Shown piece by piece: positions 40,786-49,129 of a stretch of 64,000 bases of DNA (positions are counted from its first letter, which is position 1; each line of letters begins with the position of its first letter). The translations under genes were made by a program, and so were the position numbers. The DNA is from Sulfuriferula nivalis (GTDB taxonomy: Bacteria; Pseudomonadota; Gammaproteobacteria; Burkholderiales; Sulfuriferulaceae), in the NCBI RefSeq assembly GCF_009937995.1, contig NZ_AP021881.1:2356001-2420000 (forward strand), in the 5' to 3' direction. The notes beneath the pieces are model-generated. The model worked only from the letters and a program-made list of their open reading frames with translations, was not told the origin of the DNA and did not search any database.

Positions 40786-41946
40786 TCATCTTACACAGGC
40801 ATACACGCGTTCTAACGCCTTCATAATTTCCGAACGAGGACTCGCCAGATTCAGCCGCATAAAACCACTTCCCGCCTGCCCAAAAGTGAAACCTGCATTC
40901 AGCCCTAGTCCACATTCCCGTACAAAGAAATCACGCAACGCCACATCGCTCATGCCTAATGCTCGGCAATCCAGCCACATTAAATAGGTGCCTTCTGGCT
41001 CAATTGGACGTATTTTCGGAATATGCTGGACTAAGTAGGAAATGACTGCATCACGAGTATCGCGCAGATAACACATCAGCGCATCACGCCACGCACTACC
41101 GTGTTGATAAGCCGCAGTATAAGCAGTCAGACTAAATGGATTTAAGACTTGGATATGTAACTGTGCAAACGCATCAACCATATGACGACGTATATTTGCA
41201 TCAGGAATAACTAAGGCAGACAACCCCAATCCGGCAAGATTAAAGGTTTTACTTGGCGATACGGCAGTAATCACGAGATCACCCTCACTCGCCAATGTCG
41301 CCAACGGCGTATGTTTGTACCCAGGGTAAATCAAATCCGCATGGATTTCATCAGAAAAAACTATAAGCTGATAGCGACGCGCTACATCTAGCACTGCCGT
41401 AAGCTCATCAGGTCGCCAAACTCGCCCAACCGGATTATGTGGCGAGCATAGCAATAACAATTTAGCGCCCTGTTGCGCGCACTGTTCCAGCTGTTCTAGA
41501 TCCAGCTGGTAACGGCCATTTTCTAACCGCAATGGATTTTCCAGCAATACTCGTCCATGCGCCCCTACTGCACTAAAAAATGGTGGATATACAGGAGGCT
41601 GCACGATGACGCCCTGATGCGATTGCGTCAAGGCCTGCACTGCTGCGTAAATTGACGGCACCACACCCGGCGTGAACACTATCCAGTCACGTTCAACTTG
41701 CCAGCCATGTTGCTGAAATAGCCAGTTGATTAAACTCTCATATACCACATCATCTGCCAGCGTATAGCCAAAAATTGGATGCTGAGCACGCGCCAGCAAT
41801 GCTTCTGTGACGGCGGGTGGTACGGCAAAGTCCATATCAGCCACCCACAAGGGCGTGACATCTGCGCGTCCGAATGTCGCAAGCCGACCATCCCATTTCT
41901 CGCTCGCTGTACCTGAGCGTGAAATAATCTGGTCGAAATCGAACAT
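40786..41946 (-). CDS. PLP-dependent beta-lyase (MalY/PatB-type), probable OvoB
   Basis: The 386-residue fold-type I PLP enzyme resembles MalY/PatB cystathionine beta-lyases. It has the PLP lysine in VSPSKTFNLAGL, the SPHNPVGRVW segment and the FSDEIHADL Asp that contacts the PLP ring. Its ATG shares one base with the ovoA stop codon, so it is coupled to ovoA. In ovothiol synthesis the sulfoxide product of OvoA is cleaved by such a lyase (OvoB) to give 5-thiohistidine. The context makes that role more likely than methionine metabolism. Confidence 0.83.
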   Translation of the reverse strand: MFDFDQIISRSGTASEKWDGRLATFGRADVTPLWVADMDFAVPPAVTEALLARAQHPIFGYTLADDVVYESLINWLFQQHGWQVERDWIVFTPGVVPSIYAAVQALTQSHQGVIVQPPVYPPFFSAVGAHGRVLLENPLRLENGRYQLDLEQLEQCAQQGAKLLLLCSPHNPVGRVWRPDELTAVLDVARRYQLIVFSDEIHADLIYPGYKHTPLATLASEGDLVITAVSPSKTFNLAGLGLSALVIPDANIRRHMVDAFAQLHIQVLNPFSLTAYTAAYQHGSAWRDALMCYLRDTRDAVISYLVQHIPKIRPIEPEGTYLMWLDCRALGMSDVALRDFFVRECGLGLNAGFTFGQAGSGFMRLNLASPRSEIMKALERVYACVR

Positions 41947-44078
41947 TAGCTAATCCGCTCCCAGAGGGTTACTTCGGATAAAGTATGCTGAAATTTGCGT
42001 TGCGTTTCACGTATCACAAAAGGCACATCCTGTGGCGTCTGCATCAAACGGAAATGCTTACCCAACTGAGCTTTCAAACCATCCAGCGTAGTAAAGTTTT
42101 CTCCATCTTTCTTATAACCACCCACCCAGTCCTGACGTGGCGTATGCTCTTCCAGCCAGGTATAGGGAGAAGCAATCAGCAACACACCACCAACATTTAG
42201 TCGTTCATGTACCATGGATAAAAACTGTGCGGGGTCGTATAGGCGATCAATCAAATTTGCCGCGAGAATTAAATCAAACCCTGACAATATAGGCTTAAGA
42301 TTGCACGCATCACCTTGTTCAAAATGAACTTTATCGTGGACAGCATCCAGCCCCAAGCTCGACAAATCACGGGTTTTGTAGGAAACCAGTTCACCCTCAT
42401 CTACCAGGGTATAACGTATGCTGCCTGTTTGCGCCAACTGCACACCCAAATTAATAAACCGTGCAGAAAAGTCCACGCCAACAGCTGCATCAAATGCACG
42501 GGCAAGCTCAAAAGTTGCCCGTCCTGTAGCGCAGCCCAAGTCCAGCGCTTTAAGGCGTGGCTTACCTTCGGTTATCGCTATTGCGATTTCTGCTAATGCT
42601 TTGGGGAAATTCGCAACGCCATAATATTCCTCACCATAGTGGAATTCAGCATATTCTGATAATTGCTTATCGCTCTCGTAATACACATTCGGCGCAACCA
42701 CTGCGGCATCACTCACCACATAACGAAAGCCGGCATGCTGGAAAAAGTGACGTCGGAACGCATACCGCGCATCACGACGCGACTCATTGCCACAAGCGAT
42801 AAACGAACCACCTTTAATCAGATTATGACGCCCATCAAAAGTCGGCGTAGTAAAATCATCATAGATAGCATGCACCTCAAAACCTGCAAACGGGTATATC
42901 GGCGTTTCCGTCCACTGCCATACGTTACCCACCACATCAAACAAATCCCCATGCGCAAATTGAGTCACTGGGCAGGCGGATGCCCAGTGATCCAAGTGCA
43001 GGTTTGCCAGCGCAGCACTATTTGCTGGCACCTCAGCTATGCCACTTACATCATATAATCGGCACCATTCATCTTCGGTAGGTAGTCGCACCACCCAGCC
43101 TGTCTGCACCGACTTCCAGTTACAAAAAGCCTTGGCTTCGTGATAATTCACTTCCACCGGCCAGTCCCAAGGCATAGCAACCACCTCAGTCATCAAGCGT
43201 AATTGCCAGCTGGCATCAGTACGCAGCCAGAATGCAGGATGGATAGCGTGTGCGAACTGTCGCCAGCTACGGCCTTCTTCATCCCACCAGGCATCCTTCG
43301 TATAACCACCAGCATCAACAAATTCCAGAAACTCACGGTTAGTAACCAAATAGCGACTGGCCTGAAACTCAACCACATCAGCCACATGCTCACCATATTC
43401 GTTATCCCAGCCATAAGTGGTATCGGCACGATCTTTACCCAGCCTCACCGTCCCTGCAGCGATGTTCACCAACTCATTAACTGGCGGCTCTGCCGACAGC
43501 GTACATGCAACCCATTCAGGATGTGAACGCACCCAATCCAGACGTTGTTGACGGATAAGTACAGAAGATGTTTCCAGATGGATACGCTCATGCTCTATAC
43601 CCATCACTATCGTCCACCAGGGATGGCTCCAGCCTATGGGTAAAGTCAGCGGTGCGTGTGCGATGACCTCATCAACCATAGCGCGTACCTGGTCACGGTA
43701 TGCCTGTACCTCAGCTACTGTCGGCCAGGGATAATGTTTGTCGTTAAGATCGTCCCAACTCATTTCATCCACGCCGACTGCAAACATGGATTCAAAGTGC
43801 GGATTAATACGTTCGGTCACCAAGCCCGCCAATAGCAGCTTGTTGATAAAAAATGTCGCAGTGTGACCAAAATAAAATATCAGTGGATGCCGCAGACTGA
43901 TCGCCTTCTCAAAGTACGCATCATCACAAGCCAAGGTCTCGAACAACTGCTCATAACGGCTAAACGTTGCATGAAAATAATCCCGCAACGTCGCACGCAT
44001 CGCCTCCACATCAGTGCCCTGCAAATCAGGTGTACGCGGAAATAAAGTAGTATGGGTTAAATCCACAGGCAAGCTCAC
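41946..44078 (-). CDS. ovoA: OvoA: 5-histidylcysteine sulfoxide synthase with fused N-methyltransferase
   Basis: The 710-residue protein has an N-terminal DinB-like domain with the iron ligands visible as His72 (FYFGHTATFF) and His163/His167 (GIEHERIHLE). A formylglycine-enzyme-like sulfatase-modifying domain follows (about residues 205-440, NREFLEFVDAGGY, DLFDVVGNVWQWTE). The C-terminal SAM methyltransferase spans about residues 480-700 (KALDLGCATGRATFELA). This three-domain order is that of OvoA, which joins cysteine to histidine with O2 and later methylates 5-thiohistidine to ovothiol A. It begins with GTG and has no clear Shine-Dalgarno. Confidence 0.92.
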   Translation of the reverse strand: MSLPVDLTHTTLFPRTPDLQGTDVEAMRATLRDYFHATFSRYEQLFETLACDDAYFEKAISLRHPLIFYFGHTATFFINKLLLAGLVTERINPHFESMFAVGVDEMSWDDLNDKHYPWPTVAEVQAYRDQVRAMVDEVIAHAPLTLPIGWSHPWWTIVMGIEHERIHLETSSVLIRQQRLDWVRSHPEWVACTLSAEPPVNELVNIAAGTVRLGKDRADTTYGWDNEYGEHVADVVEFQASRYLVTNREFLEFVDAGGYTKDAWWDEEGRSWRQFAHAIHPAFWLRTDASWQLRLMTEVVAMPWDWPVEVNYHEAKAFCNWKSVQTGWVVRLPTEDEWCRLYDVSGIAEVPANSAALANLHLDHWASACPVTQFAHGDLFDVVGNVWQWTETPIYPFAGFEVHAIYDDFTTPTFDGRHNLIKGGSFIACGNESRRDARYAFRRHFFQHAGFRYVVSDAAVVAPNVYYESDKQLSEYAEFHYGEEYYGVANFPKALAEIAIAITEGKPRLKALDLGCATGRATFELARAFDAAVGVDFSARFINLGVQLAQTGSIRYTLVDEGELVSYKTRDLSSLGLDAVHDKVHFEQGDACNLKPILSGFDLILAANLIDRLYDPAQFLSMVHERLNVGGVLLIASPYTWLEEHTPRQDWVGGYKKDGENFTTLDGLKAQLGKHFRLMQTPQDVPFVIRETQRKFQHTLSEVTLWERIS

Positions 44079-44151
44079 TTATAATTGATTAGTCGAAGAT
44101 CTAGACTAAAGCTGACAGATTATTGAAGCGTTAATTCCCCAAAGGGATGAC

Positions 44152-44751
44152 TTAATGTGTAACGCCATCTCGACGCAATACTTTAAATGCTGTGTTCAGT
44201 ATTATTTTTATATCCAGCAACCAAGAAATGTTATTTAAATATTCAACATCCAGCGCCACTTTTTGCGGAATGGGCAGTTCATCACGCCCATTAATTTGAG
44301 CCCAACCTGTCAAACCTGGCACTAACTCATGCACGCCATTCTTGGTACGCAACGCAATTAAATCGTCCTGATTAAACAAGGCTGGGCGTGGCCCAACCAG
44401 ACTCATATCACCTACCAGTATGCTCCATATTTGGGGTAACTCATCCAAACTGGATTTACGCAGAAACCCGCCTATCGGCGTTAAGTACTGTTCTGGACTA
44501 CCTAATAAGTGAGTTGCAACAGCGGGGGTATCTATACGCATAGTGCGGAACTTTGGCATACGAAATATCTTATTATTTTGCCCCACGCGATCAGACCAAT
44601 AAACAATATTGCCTGGCGATGTCAACCTCACCAGGATAGCCACAACCAGCATAGGTACAGATGCAAAAAACAACGTTAGCATAGCAACAGCCACATCCAT
44701 GCTGCGTTTTGCTGGATAACCAACTATCGTTTTTGCCCTGCATTTAAACAA
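44152..44751 (-). CDS. Bacterial sugar transferase (undecaprenyl-phosphate hexose-1-phosphate transferase)
   Basis: The 199-residue protein has a single hydrophobic segment (VAVAMLTLFFASVPMLVVAILV) and the conserved catalytic core with KFRTM, the LDELPQIW motif, DMSLVGPRPAL and GLTGWAQINGR. It is the short PglC/WecP-like monotopic form that starts polysaccharide or glycan assembly on undecaprenyl phosphate. The start is a TTG at 44751 with GAGG upstream; no in-frame ATG occurs before residue 17. It stands alone with no other glycan genes in the window. Confidence 0.88.
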   Translation of the reverse strand: MFKCRAKTIVGYPAKRSMDVAVAMLTLFFASVPMLVVAILVRLTSPGNIVYWSDRVGQNNKIFRMPKFRTMRIDTPAVATHLLGSPEQYLTPIGGFLRKSSLDELPQIWSILVGDMSLVGPRPALFNQDDLIALRTKNGVHELVPGLTGWAQINGRDELPIPQKVALDVEYLNNISWLLDIKIILNTAFKVLRRDGVTH

Positions 44752-44894
44752 ATTTCATCCTCTTAAATTATCTACTCACCGCTTTATGTGCAACATTAAA
44801 ACACAATTAGAAAATTATGCCATTTAAATGCACGATGCAATTTTTAAGAATACTCTTACAAACAAGCTACCTGATGCCCCTGAGCAACTGCAAC

Positions 44895-46556
44895 TCAAAC
44901 CAATGCCGCTTTTGCCTCTTCACGCAAACGTTTGGATTCGCTCAGCAGATAACGTTGGTAATCATCCAGATCGCCGTCAAATGGTTCTACTTTTCCGCGG
45001 CCGACTAACCAGAATTCATCGCACACTGAACGCAACAGCGCCCGATCATGGCTGACTAGCATGAGCGTGCCCTCAAACTCGTTAAGCGCCATGGCAAGCG
45101 CTTCGCGGGTGACCAAGTCCAAGTGGTTAGTTGGCTCATCGAGCAGCAATAGATTCGGACGCTGCCATACCATCATCGCCAGCACCAGACGCGCTTTCTC
45201 GCCGCCGCTCATGGTACCGACAGCCTGTTTGACCATGTCACCACTGAAATTAAAGCCGCCCAAATAACCGCGTAATGCCTGTTCGCCAGTACGCTCCTTG
45301 GACTGGGTTTGTGCATCACGTGCTAACCGCACCATGTGCTCCAGCGGGTTATCTTCCGGGCGCAACACATCAAGTTCCTGCTGCGCAAAGTAGCCAATAT
45401 TCAGCCCCTTGCCTTCAGTTATTGTGCCACCGAGTGCTGCCATATCACGCGCTATGGTTTTCACCAGCGTAGATTTACCTTGCCCGTTTGCCCCGAGTAT
45501 GCCGATGCGTTGCCCTGCTTGTACTGATTTACTGATGTGAGTCAGAATAACCTTGGGTGGTAAGTCTTCACCATTTTCATCTTTAGCAATATAACCAAAA
45601 CTGGCATCGGATATCGACAACATAGGGTTGGGAATATGGGTAGGCTCTTTGAATTCAAAGGTAAAATCAGCACTGACCAGCATAGGTGCAATTTTTTCCA
45701 TGCGATCCAGCGCTTTCACCCGACTTTGTGCCTGCTTGGCTTTACTGGCAGAGGCTTTGAAACGATTGATAAATTTTTGCAGATGCTCGATTTTATCTTG
45801 CTGCTTCTCGAATGTCGCCTGTTGCAGCACCATTTGCTCGGAGCGCAGCGTTTCGAACAGACTGTAATTTCCACCGTAGCGGGTCAATTGTGCACAATCA
45901 ATATGCACAGTGGTTGCAGTAACCGCATCCAGAAACTCTCTATCATGACTGATGACTATCATTGTGCCTGTATAACGTTTTAACCATGCTTCCAGCCATA
46001 CCAACGCATCCAAATCCAAGTGGTTAGTCGGCTCATCAAGCAATAATAAATCCGACGGGCACATCAGCGCGCGCGCCAGTTGCAAACGCATACGCCAACC
46101 GCCAGAAAAACTGTTCACTGGGCTATCCAGCTCATGTAACTGAAAACCCAGACCCAGCACTAGCGCCTGCGCACGTGCATTAGCATCATGTTCACCTGCA
46201 TCACCTAAATCAATATAGGCTTGAGCGATTAACATACCATCATCAGTTGCTTCAGCCACACTCAAGGCTTCACGTAACTCCGCCAGACGACTGTCGCCGC
46301 CGATTACGAAATCAGTAGCCGATTCTTCAGTCTCTGGCATATCCTGCGCAACTTGCGCCATACGCCATTGTTTCGGATAATAAAAATCGCCACTATCCTC
46401 ATGCAGCGTACCATTGAGCAGGCCAAACAACGTCGACTTTCCTGCGCCATTGCGCCCAACCAGTCCAACTTTCTCACCTGGATTAATGGTTAACGAAGCA
46501 TCATTTAGCAAGACTTTGGCACTACGCCGCAAGGTAATATTTTTTAGGGTAATCAT
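44895..46556 (-). CDS. ABC-F family ATPase (YheS-like)
   Basis: The 553-residue protein has two ABC domains with no membrane part. Walker A motifs are GRNGAGKST and GANGQGKST, signatures are FSGGWRMRLQLARAL and MSGGEKARLVLAMM, and Walker B is LLLLDEPTNHLDL in both. A linker rich in Lys (about residues 245-290) is the ABC-F linker that reaches the ribosomal tRNA sites. It resembles YheS; the C-terminal coiled coil of Uup is missing. It is the last core gene before the island. Confidence 0.92.
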   Translation of the reverse strand: MITLKNITLRRSAKVLLNDASLTINPGEKVGLVGRNGAGKSTLFGLLNGTLHEDSGDFYYPKQWRMAQVAQDMPETEESATDFVIGGDSRLAELREALSVAEATDDGMLIAQAYIDLGDAGEHDANARAQALVLGLGFQLHELDSPVNSFSGGWRMRLQLARALMCPSDLLLLDEPTNHLDLDALVWLEAWLKRYTGTMIVISHDREFLDAVTATTVHIDCAQLTRYGGNYSLFETLRSEQMVLQQATFEKQQDKIEHLQKFINRFKASASKAKQAQSRVKALDRMEKIAPMLVSADFTFEFKEPTHIPNPMLSISDASFGYIAKDENGEDLPPKVILTHISKSVQAGQRIGILGANGQGKSTLVKTIARDMAALGGTITEGKGLNIGYFAQQELDVLRPEDNPLEHMVRLARDAQTQSKERTGEQALRGYLGGFNFSGDMVKQAVGTMSGGEKARLVLAMMVWQRPNLLLLDEPTNHLDLVTREALAMALNEFEGTLMLVSHDRALLRSVCDEFWLVGRGKVEPFDGDLDDYQRYLLSESKRLREEAKAALV

Positions 46557-46618
46557 TTAATTTAGGTAAGAATAGTGCCCATAGTGAATAACCCACTACT
46601 AAAAGGCTGAAATGTAAA

Positions 46619-46644
46619 AAAGGCTTGCATTGCTGCAAGCCTTT
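46619..46644 (-). terminator. Terminator of the interrupted tRNA gene
   Basis: AAAGGCTTGCA (46619-46629) and TGCAAGCCTTT (46634-46644) form a perfect 11-bp stem with a 4-nt loop. It stands directly after the 3' end of the tRNA fragment on the minus strand and was probably that gene's terminator. On the other strand it is also T-ended. Confidence 0.82.
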
Positions 46645-46650
46645 ATTTAC

Positions 46651-46697
46651 TGGTGGGTCTGGAGGGACTTGAACCCGCGACCAAAGGATTATGAGTT
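46651..46697 (-). repeat. 3' half of a tRNA gene (anticodon CAU), attachment site of the island
   Basis: On the minus strand the sequence runs from the anticodon loop CTCATAA through the variable loop, the T-loop TTCAAGT, the acceptor strand CAGACCC, and ends with ACCA. The 5' half (D arm and acceptor strand GGGTCTG) is absent; the sequence upstream is unrelated and A/T-rich. The T stem has one mismatch (GCGGG against CCCTC). This is what a tyrosine integrase leaves at the distal end of an element inserted in a tRNA gene: attL here, with the complete tRNA expected at the other end beyond the window. Confidence 0.82.
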
Positions 46698-46852
46698 CGC
46701 CATTATAGCACCGTGCCTATATAAATCAAGCATTCACTACCGTAATCAAGAGAAGTTAAAAGCACTTACGCGACAGTAACTTAGCGTATTTTAGCAAAGC
46801 CACCCAAACATGATGACTGTACCGCAGATGTACCGCATAAGCCCCTCCTTCG

Positions 46853-47776
46853 CTAAACCGGCTGTGCTTTGTTACGCGACTGTCGGTTACAGAGCGCGGC
46901 AAAGTGGTGGCCAAGGTCGGCTACACCCACCTCACGTAGCACCTTGGATACGCGCACTGACCGCGCATCATTTTTGGGTAGCAGTATTGCTTTAGCTTTG
47001 CCATAGGGTTTCGGCATGTCGTGCAGAAGGTAGGTTGCCTTAAATGACTCCATGGCGTCGTGGAATCTATTGGATATCTCCGCTTCGTCGGAGATCGCGT
47101 ATATGTCGAAGTCACGGCAAAGCATACCAACGGCAACGTCATTAATCGAGTAGGTACATAGCTTGCCTTTGAGCGGGACTTGTTGTGCGATGCGCGAAGC
47201 AATGTAGCGTGCTGCTGCGAAGTGATGTGAGCCACCGCCATTCATCAGAAACACCCTGCCGTCCCACTGGTAACGAGCAAAGTGGTCGGACGTGTCGCTG
47301 TTGTGGAGGATGCGGATTTCGCCGTGCGCAAGGTTCTTGCAAAGCATGGCCTTAGTGACTTCGTTGATCATCTCTGGCGAGTTTTTCGCCACCATATCGT
47401 CCAAGGTGGCGAACTTGTCGAGTTCTGATTTTGAGTGCAAAACGCCGTCGACATTCTGAATGTCGCAGGTCCATTGTTCGGTGGTCTCGCAGCAGCCGAA
47501 ATCTGCCAATTCTGGCCGATACACCTCGAAGCTGCAGTAGTATCCACTTGAGTATTTCCAGCCCATGATCCGACCATCACTACGGCGTGGCCACTTGAAT
47601 GGTGAGGATTCGCCCCATCTATGCCAGGAAACTACGCTATCAGCCGCAATCACACGGTTAGGCTCATTGATTTCAACTCTGATGTCCGAGCGCTCATTGA
47701 GCAGCTGTAGCAATTTTATGGGAGTTCCAAAACTTGTCTGGATGTTATCGCTTATTATAGAAAAGAGTTTCTTCAT
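46853..47776 (-). CDS. Unrecognised 307-residue island protein
   Basis: I do not recognise a family with certainty. The protein is soluble and rich in His, Trp and Cys (DFGCCETTEQWTC; LMNGGGSHHFAAARYIASRI). The segment GRVFLMNGGGSHHFAAARYI and the later basic region (KAILLPKNDARSVRVSKVL) suggest a compact enzyme-like or nucleic-acid-binding domain. There is no signal peptide or membrane segment. It is the first complete gene after the attachment site, a place often taken by cargo genes. It follows the 80-residue gene by 16 bp on the same strand. Confidence 0.6.
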   Translation of the reverse strand: MKKLFSIISDNIQTSFGTPIKLLQLLNERSDIRVEINEPNRVIAADSVVSWHRWGESSPFKWPRRSDGRIMGWKYSSGYYCSFEVYRPELADFGCCETTEQWTCDIQNVDGVLHSKSELDKFATLDDMVAKNSPEMINEVTKAMLCKNLAHGEIRILHNSDTSDHFARYQWDGRVFLMNGGGSHHFAAARYIASRIAQQVPLKGKLCTYSINDVAVGMLCRDFDIYAISDEAEISNRFHDAMESFKATYLLHDMPKPYGKAKAILLPKNDARSVRVSKVLREVGVADLGHHFAALCNRQSRNKAQPV

Positions 47777-47792
47777 CTTCGCCAGCCTTTGA

Positions 47793-48035
47793 TTATACTG
47801 ATATCGTCATATCCACAACGATGTCATAGTCGCTGGTCTTAAACTTGCTATGGGTGTTCCCAATGCGTTCCAGCAACTCAGCGCGTTTTATAGCCCAGCT
47901 ATTATTCGCATCTTCATTGGGCACCCATTTAGTTTTAGGATCGTCAGCTTCTACAATGGCCGCTTCGATCTCAGCACGAAACCATTTATCGTAAGCTGCG
48001 GCTTCATGCACATGCTTCATTTCAACTACCCCCAT
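47793..48035 (-). CDS. Small protein resembling a plasmid stability-determinant antitoxin
   Basis: The protein has 80 residues (or 75 from the second ATG at 48020). The segment AAYDKWFRAEIEAAIVEADDP, then WVPNEDANNSWAIKRAELLERIG, is like the C-terminal toxin-neutralising region of small antitoxins paired with ParE/RelE toxins. No toxin gene follows; the next gene downstream is the unrelated 307-residue protein. The tail after ERIGN (HSKFKTSDYDIVV) is unlike such antitoxins, so the gene may be an orphan remnant joined to foreign DNA. Confidence 0.5.
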   Translation of the reverse strand: MGVVEMKHVHEAAAYDKWFRAEIEAAIVEADDPKTKWVPNEDANNSWAIKRAELLERIGNTHSKFKTSDYDIVVDMTISV

Positions 48036-48117
48036 AAGAATGCGACAAGTGCAAGTTGTTACTCCTCATCAAGGAGCGCAAAGATATGCTTTTTGACAGC
48101 GTTTATATATAAGCGGC

Positions 48118-48405
48118 TCACTCAGCCTCTAAGGCTTTTTTAGTTTTGTCGTAATTGGCTATTAGACTGATAGCCAAAGTTAGAATCCATCTCATCCCTA
48201 CAGAAACACCAATAACAAACCCGATTAACCAAAAAAAAGCGTAGTGCAGTCTATCCAACTTTGCGCTGTAAAATAAGCTCACAACCTCTGCAAAAAAAGC
48301 GCTGAAGAACATAAGCGAAAAGCCGGTAACCGCAACGAAAACAAAAATGTTTTCTATACGTGCCATTTTTAACAAATAGTCTATCCGACCATTATTGCGC
48401 TTCAT
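48118..48405 (-). CDS. Small two-helix membrane protein next to virB5
   Basis: The 95-residue protein has two hydrophobic segments (IFVFVAVTGFSLMFFSAFFAEVV and FFWLIGFVIGVSVGM) and charged ends. Its ATG at 48405 shares a base with the virB5 stop (TAATG), so it is translationally coupled to virB5 and probably belongs to the secretion system. I do not recognise the family. Confidence 0.6.
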   Translation of the reverse strand: MKRNNGRIDYLLKMARIENIFVFVAVTGFSLMFFSAFFAEVVSLFYSAKLDRLHYAFFWLIGFVIGVSVGMRWILTLAISLIANYDKTKKALEAE

Positions 48406-49067
48406 TAACACCCCGCATGGCGAAATTCATTACACATTACCGCCGAACTTGCGGCTCGGCTTGTTGTTTCCTCGTCTTGTGCCAGTTTTTCCCTAATGAT
48501 TGACATTACCTGTTTGTCGGCCGCAATGCTGTTTTGCTCGTTAATCAAACGATTCGCTAAATCATTCTTAGCGGCTGGATCTGTCGCCGTATCAATCTGA
48601 CTCATCAAATTTGAAACATTTTGAATTCGCGCATTAGCCAACGCAAAAAAATTTGTCATGGCAGCTTTTGATGCAGCGCGTTGATCAAAAGCTGCATTTA
48701 ATGTCGTATTTTGCGATGTCGGGAATTTGGCTCGTTCAGTAGCATAGGTACCTGATGATTTTATCGTTGCTAACGCACTATCCCAATCTGACGGGAGGTT
48801 AGACGAAGATGGCGCAACAGGTAGCGCACCCATGCCACGTGAACCAGATGCGATTGTTTGCATCGTTACGGCCTGTTGATACTGCGCGACCATTTGCTGA
48901 TATTGCTGCGCCCAAGCAGCAACCTGTTGAATCGCCTGCGCAAGCTGAGACTGCTGGATAGTAACGCTTGTCACATCAATAACTGGTATGCCAGCATGCG
49001 CATTGATACTTGCAAACAAGCCCAAAACCAATAGGAATTTAATTAATGAATTTTTAATAATTTGCAT
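48405..49067 (-). CDS. Type IV secretion VirB5-like protein
   Basis: The 220-residue protein has a signal peptide (FLLVLGLFASINAHA), mature start GIPVIDVTSV, and a long helical body rich in Gln and Ala (AWAQQYQQMVAQYQQAV), which is the P-type VirB5/TraC pattern. VirB5 is a minor pilus component at the tip, thought to touch the recipient cell. Two Cys at the C-terminus (MCNEFRHAGC) are seen. It is separated from virB6 by a perfect palindrome. Confidence 0.82.
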   Translation of the reverse strand: MQIIKNSLIKFLLVLGLFASINAHAGIPVIDVTSVTIQQSQLAQAIQQVAAWAQQYQQMVAQYQQAVTMQTIASGSRGMGALPVAPSSSNLPSDWDSALATIKSSGTYATERAKFPTSQNTTLNAAFDQRAASKAAMTNFFALANARIQNVSNLMSQIDTATDPAAKNDLANRLINEQNSIAADKQVMSIIREKLAQDEETTSRAASSAVMCNEFRHAGC

Positions 49068-49093
49068 TTATTGCACCCTAAATTCGTAAAAAG

Positions 49094-49127
49094 ACCTGGT
49101 ATTTTCGCCTAGGCGAAAATACCAGGT
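49094..49127 (-). terminator. Perfect 34-bp palindrome between virB6 and virB5
   Basis: Two 17-nt arms, ACCTGGTATTTTCGCCT and its exact complement, meet at 49110/49111 with no loop. On the minus strand the palindrome is followed by CTTTTTAC, so it can act as a rho-independent terminator just after the virB6 stop. This would lower virB5 expression relative to virB6, or separate two transcripts. A binding site for a dimeric repressor is an alternative. Confidence 0.7.
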
Positions 49128-49129
49128 AG

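Noticed and set aside
46651-46730. A complete tRNA gene.
   Set aside because: The 5' half with D arm and acceptor strand is missing and the T stem has a mismatch, so it is a fragment.
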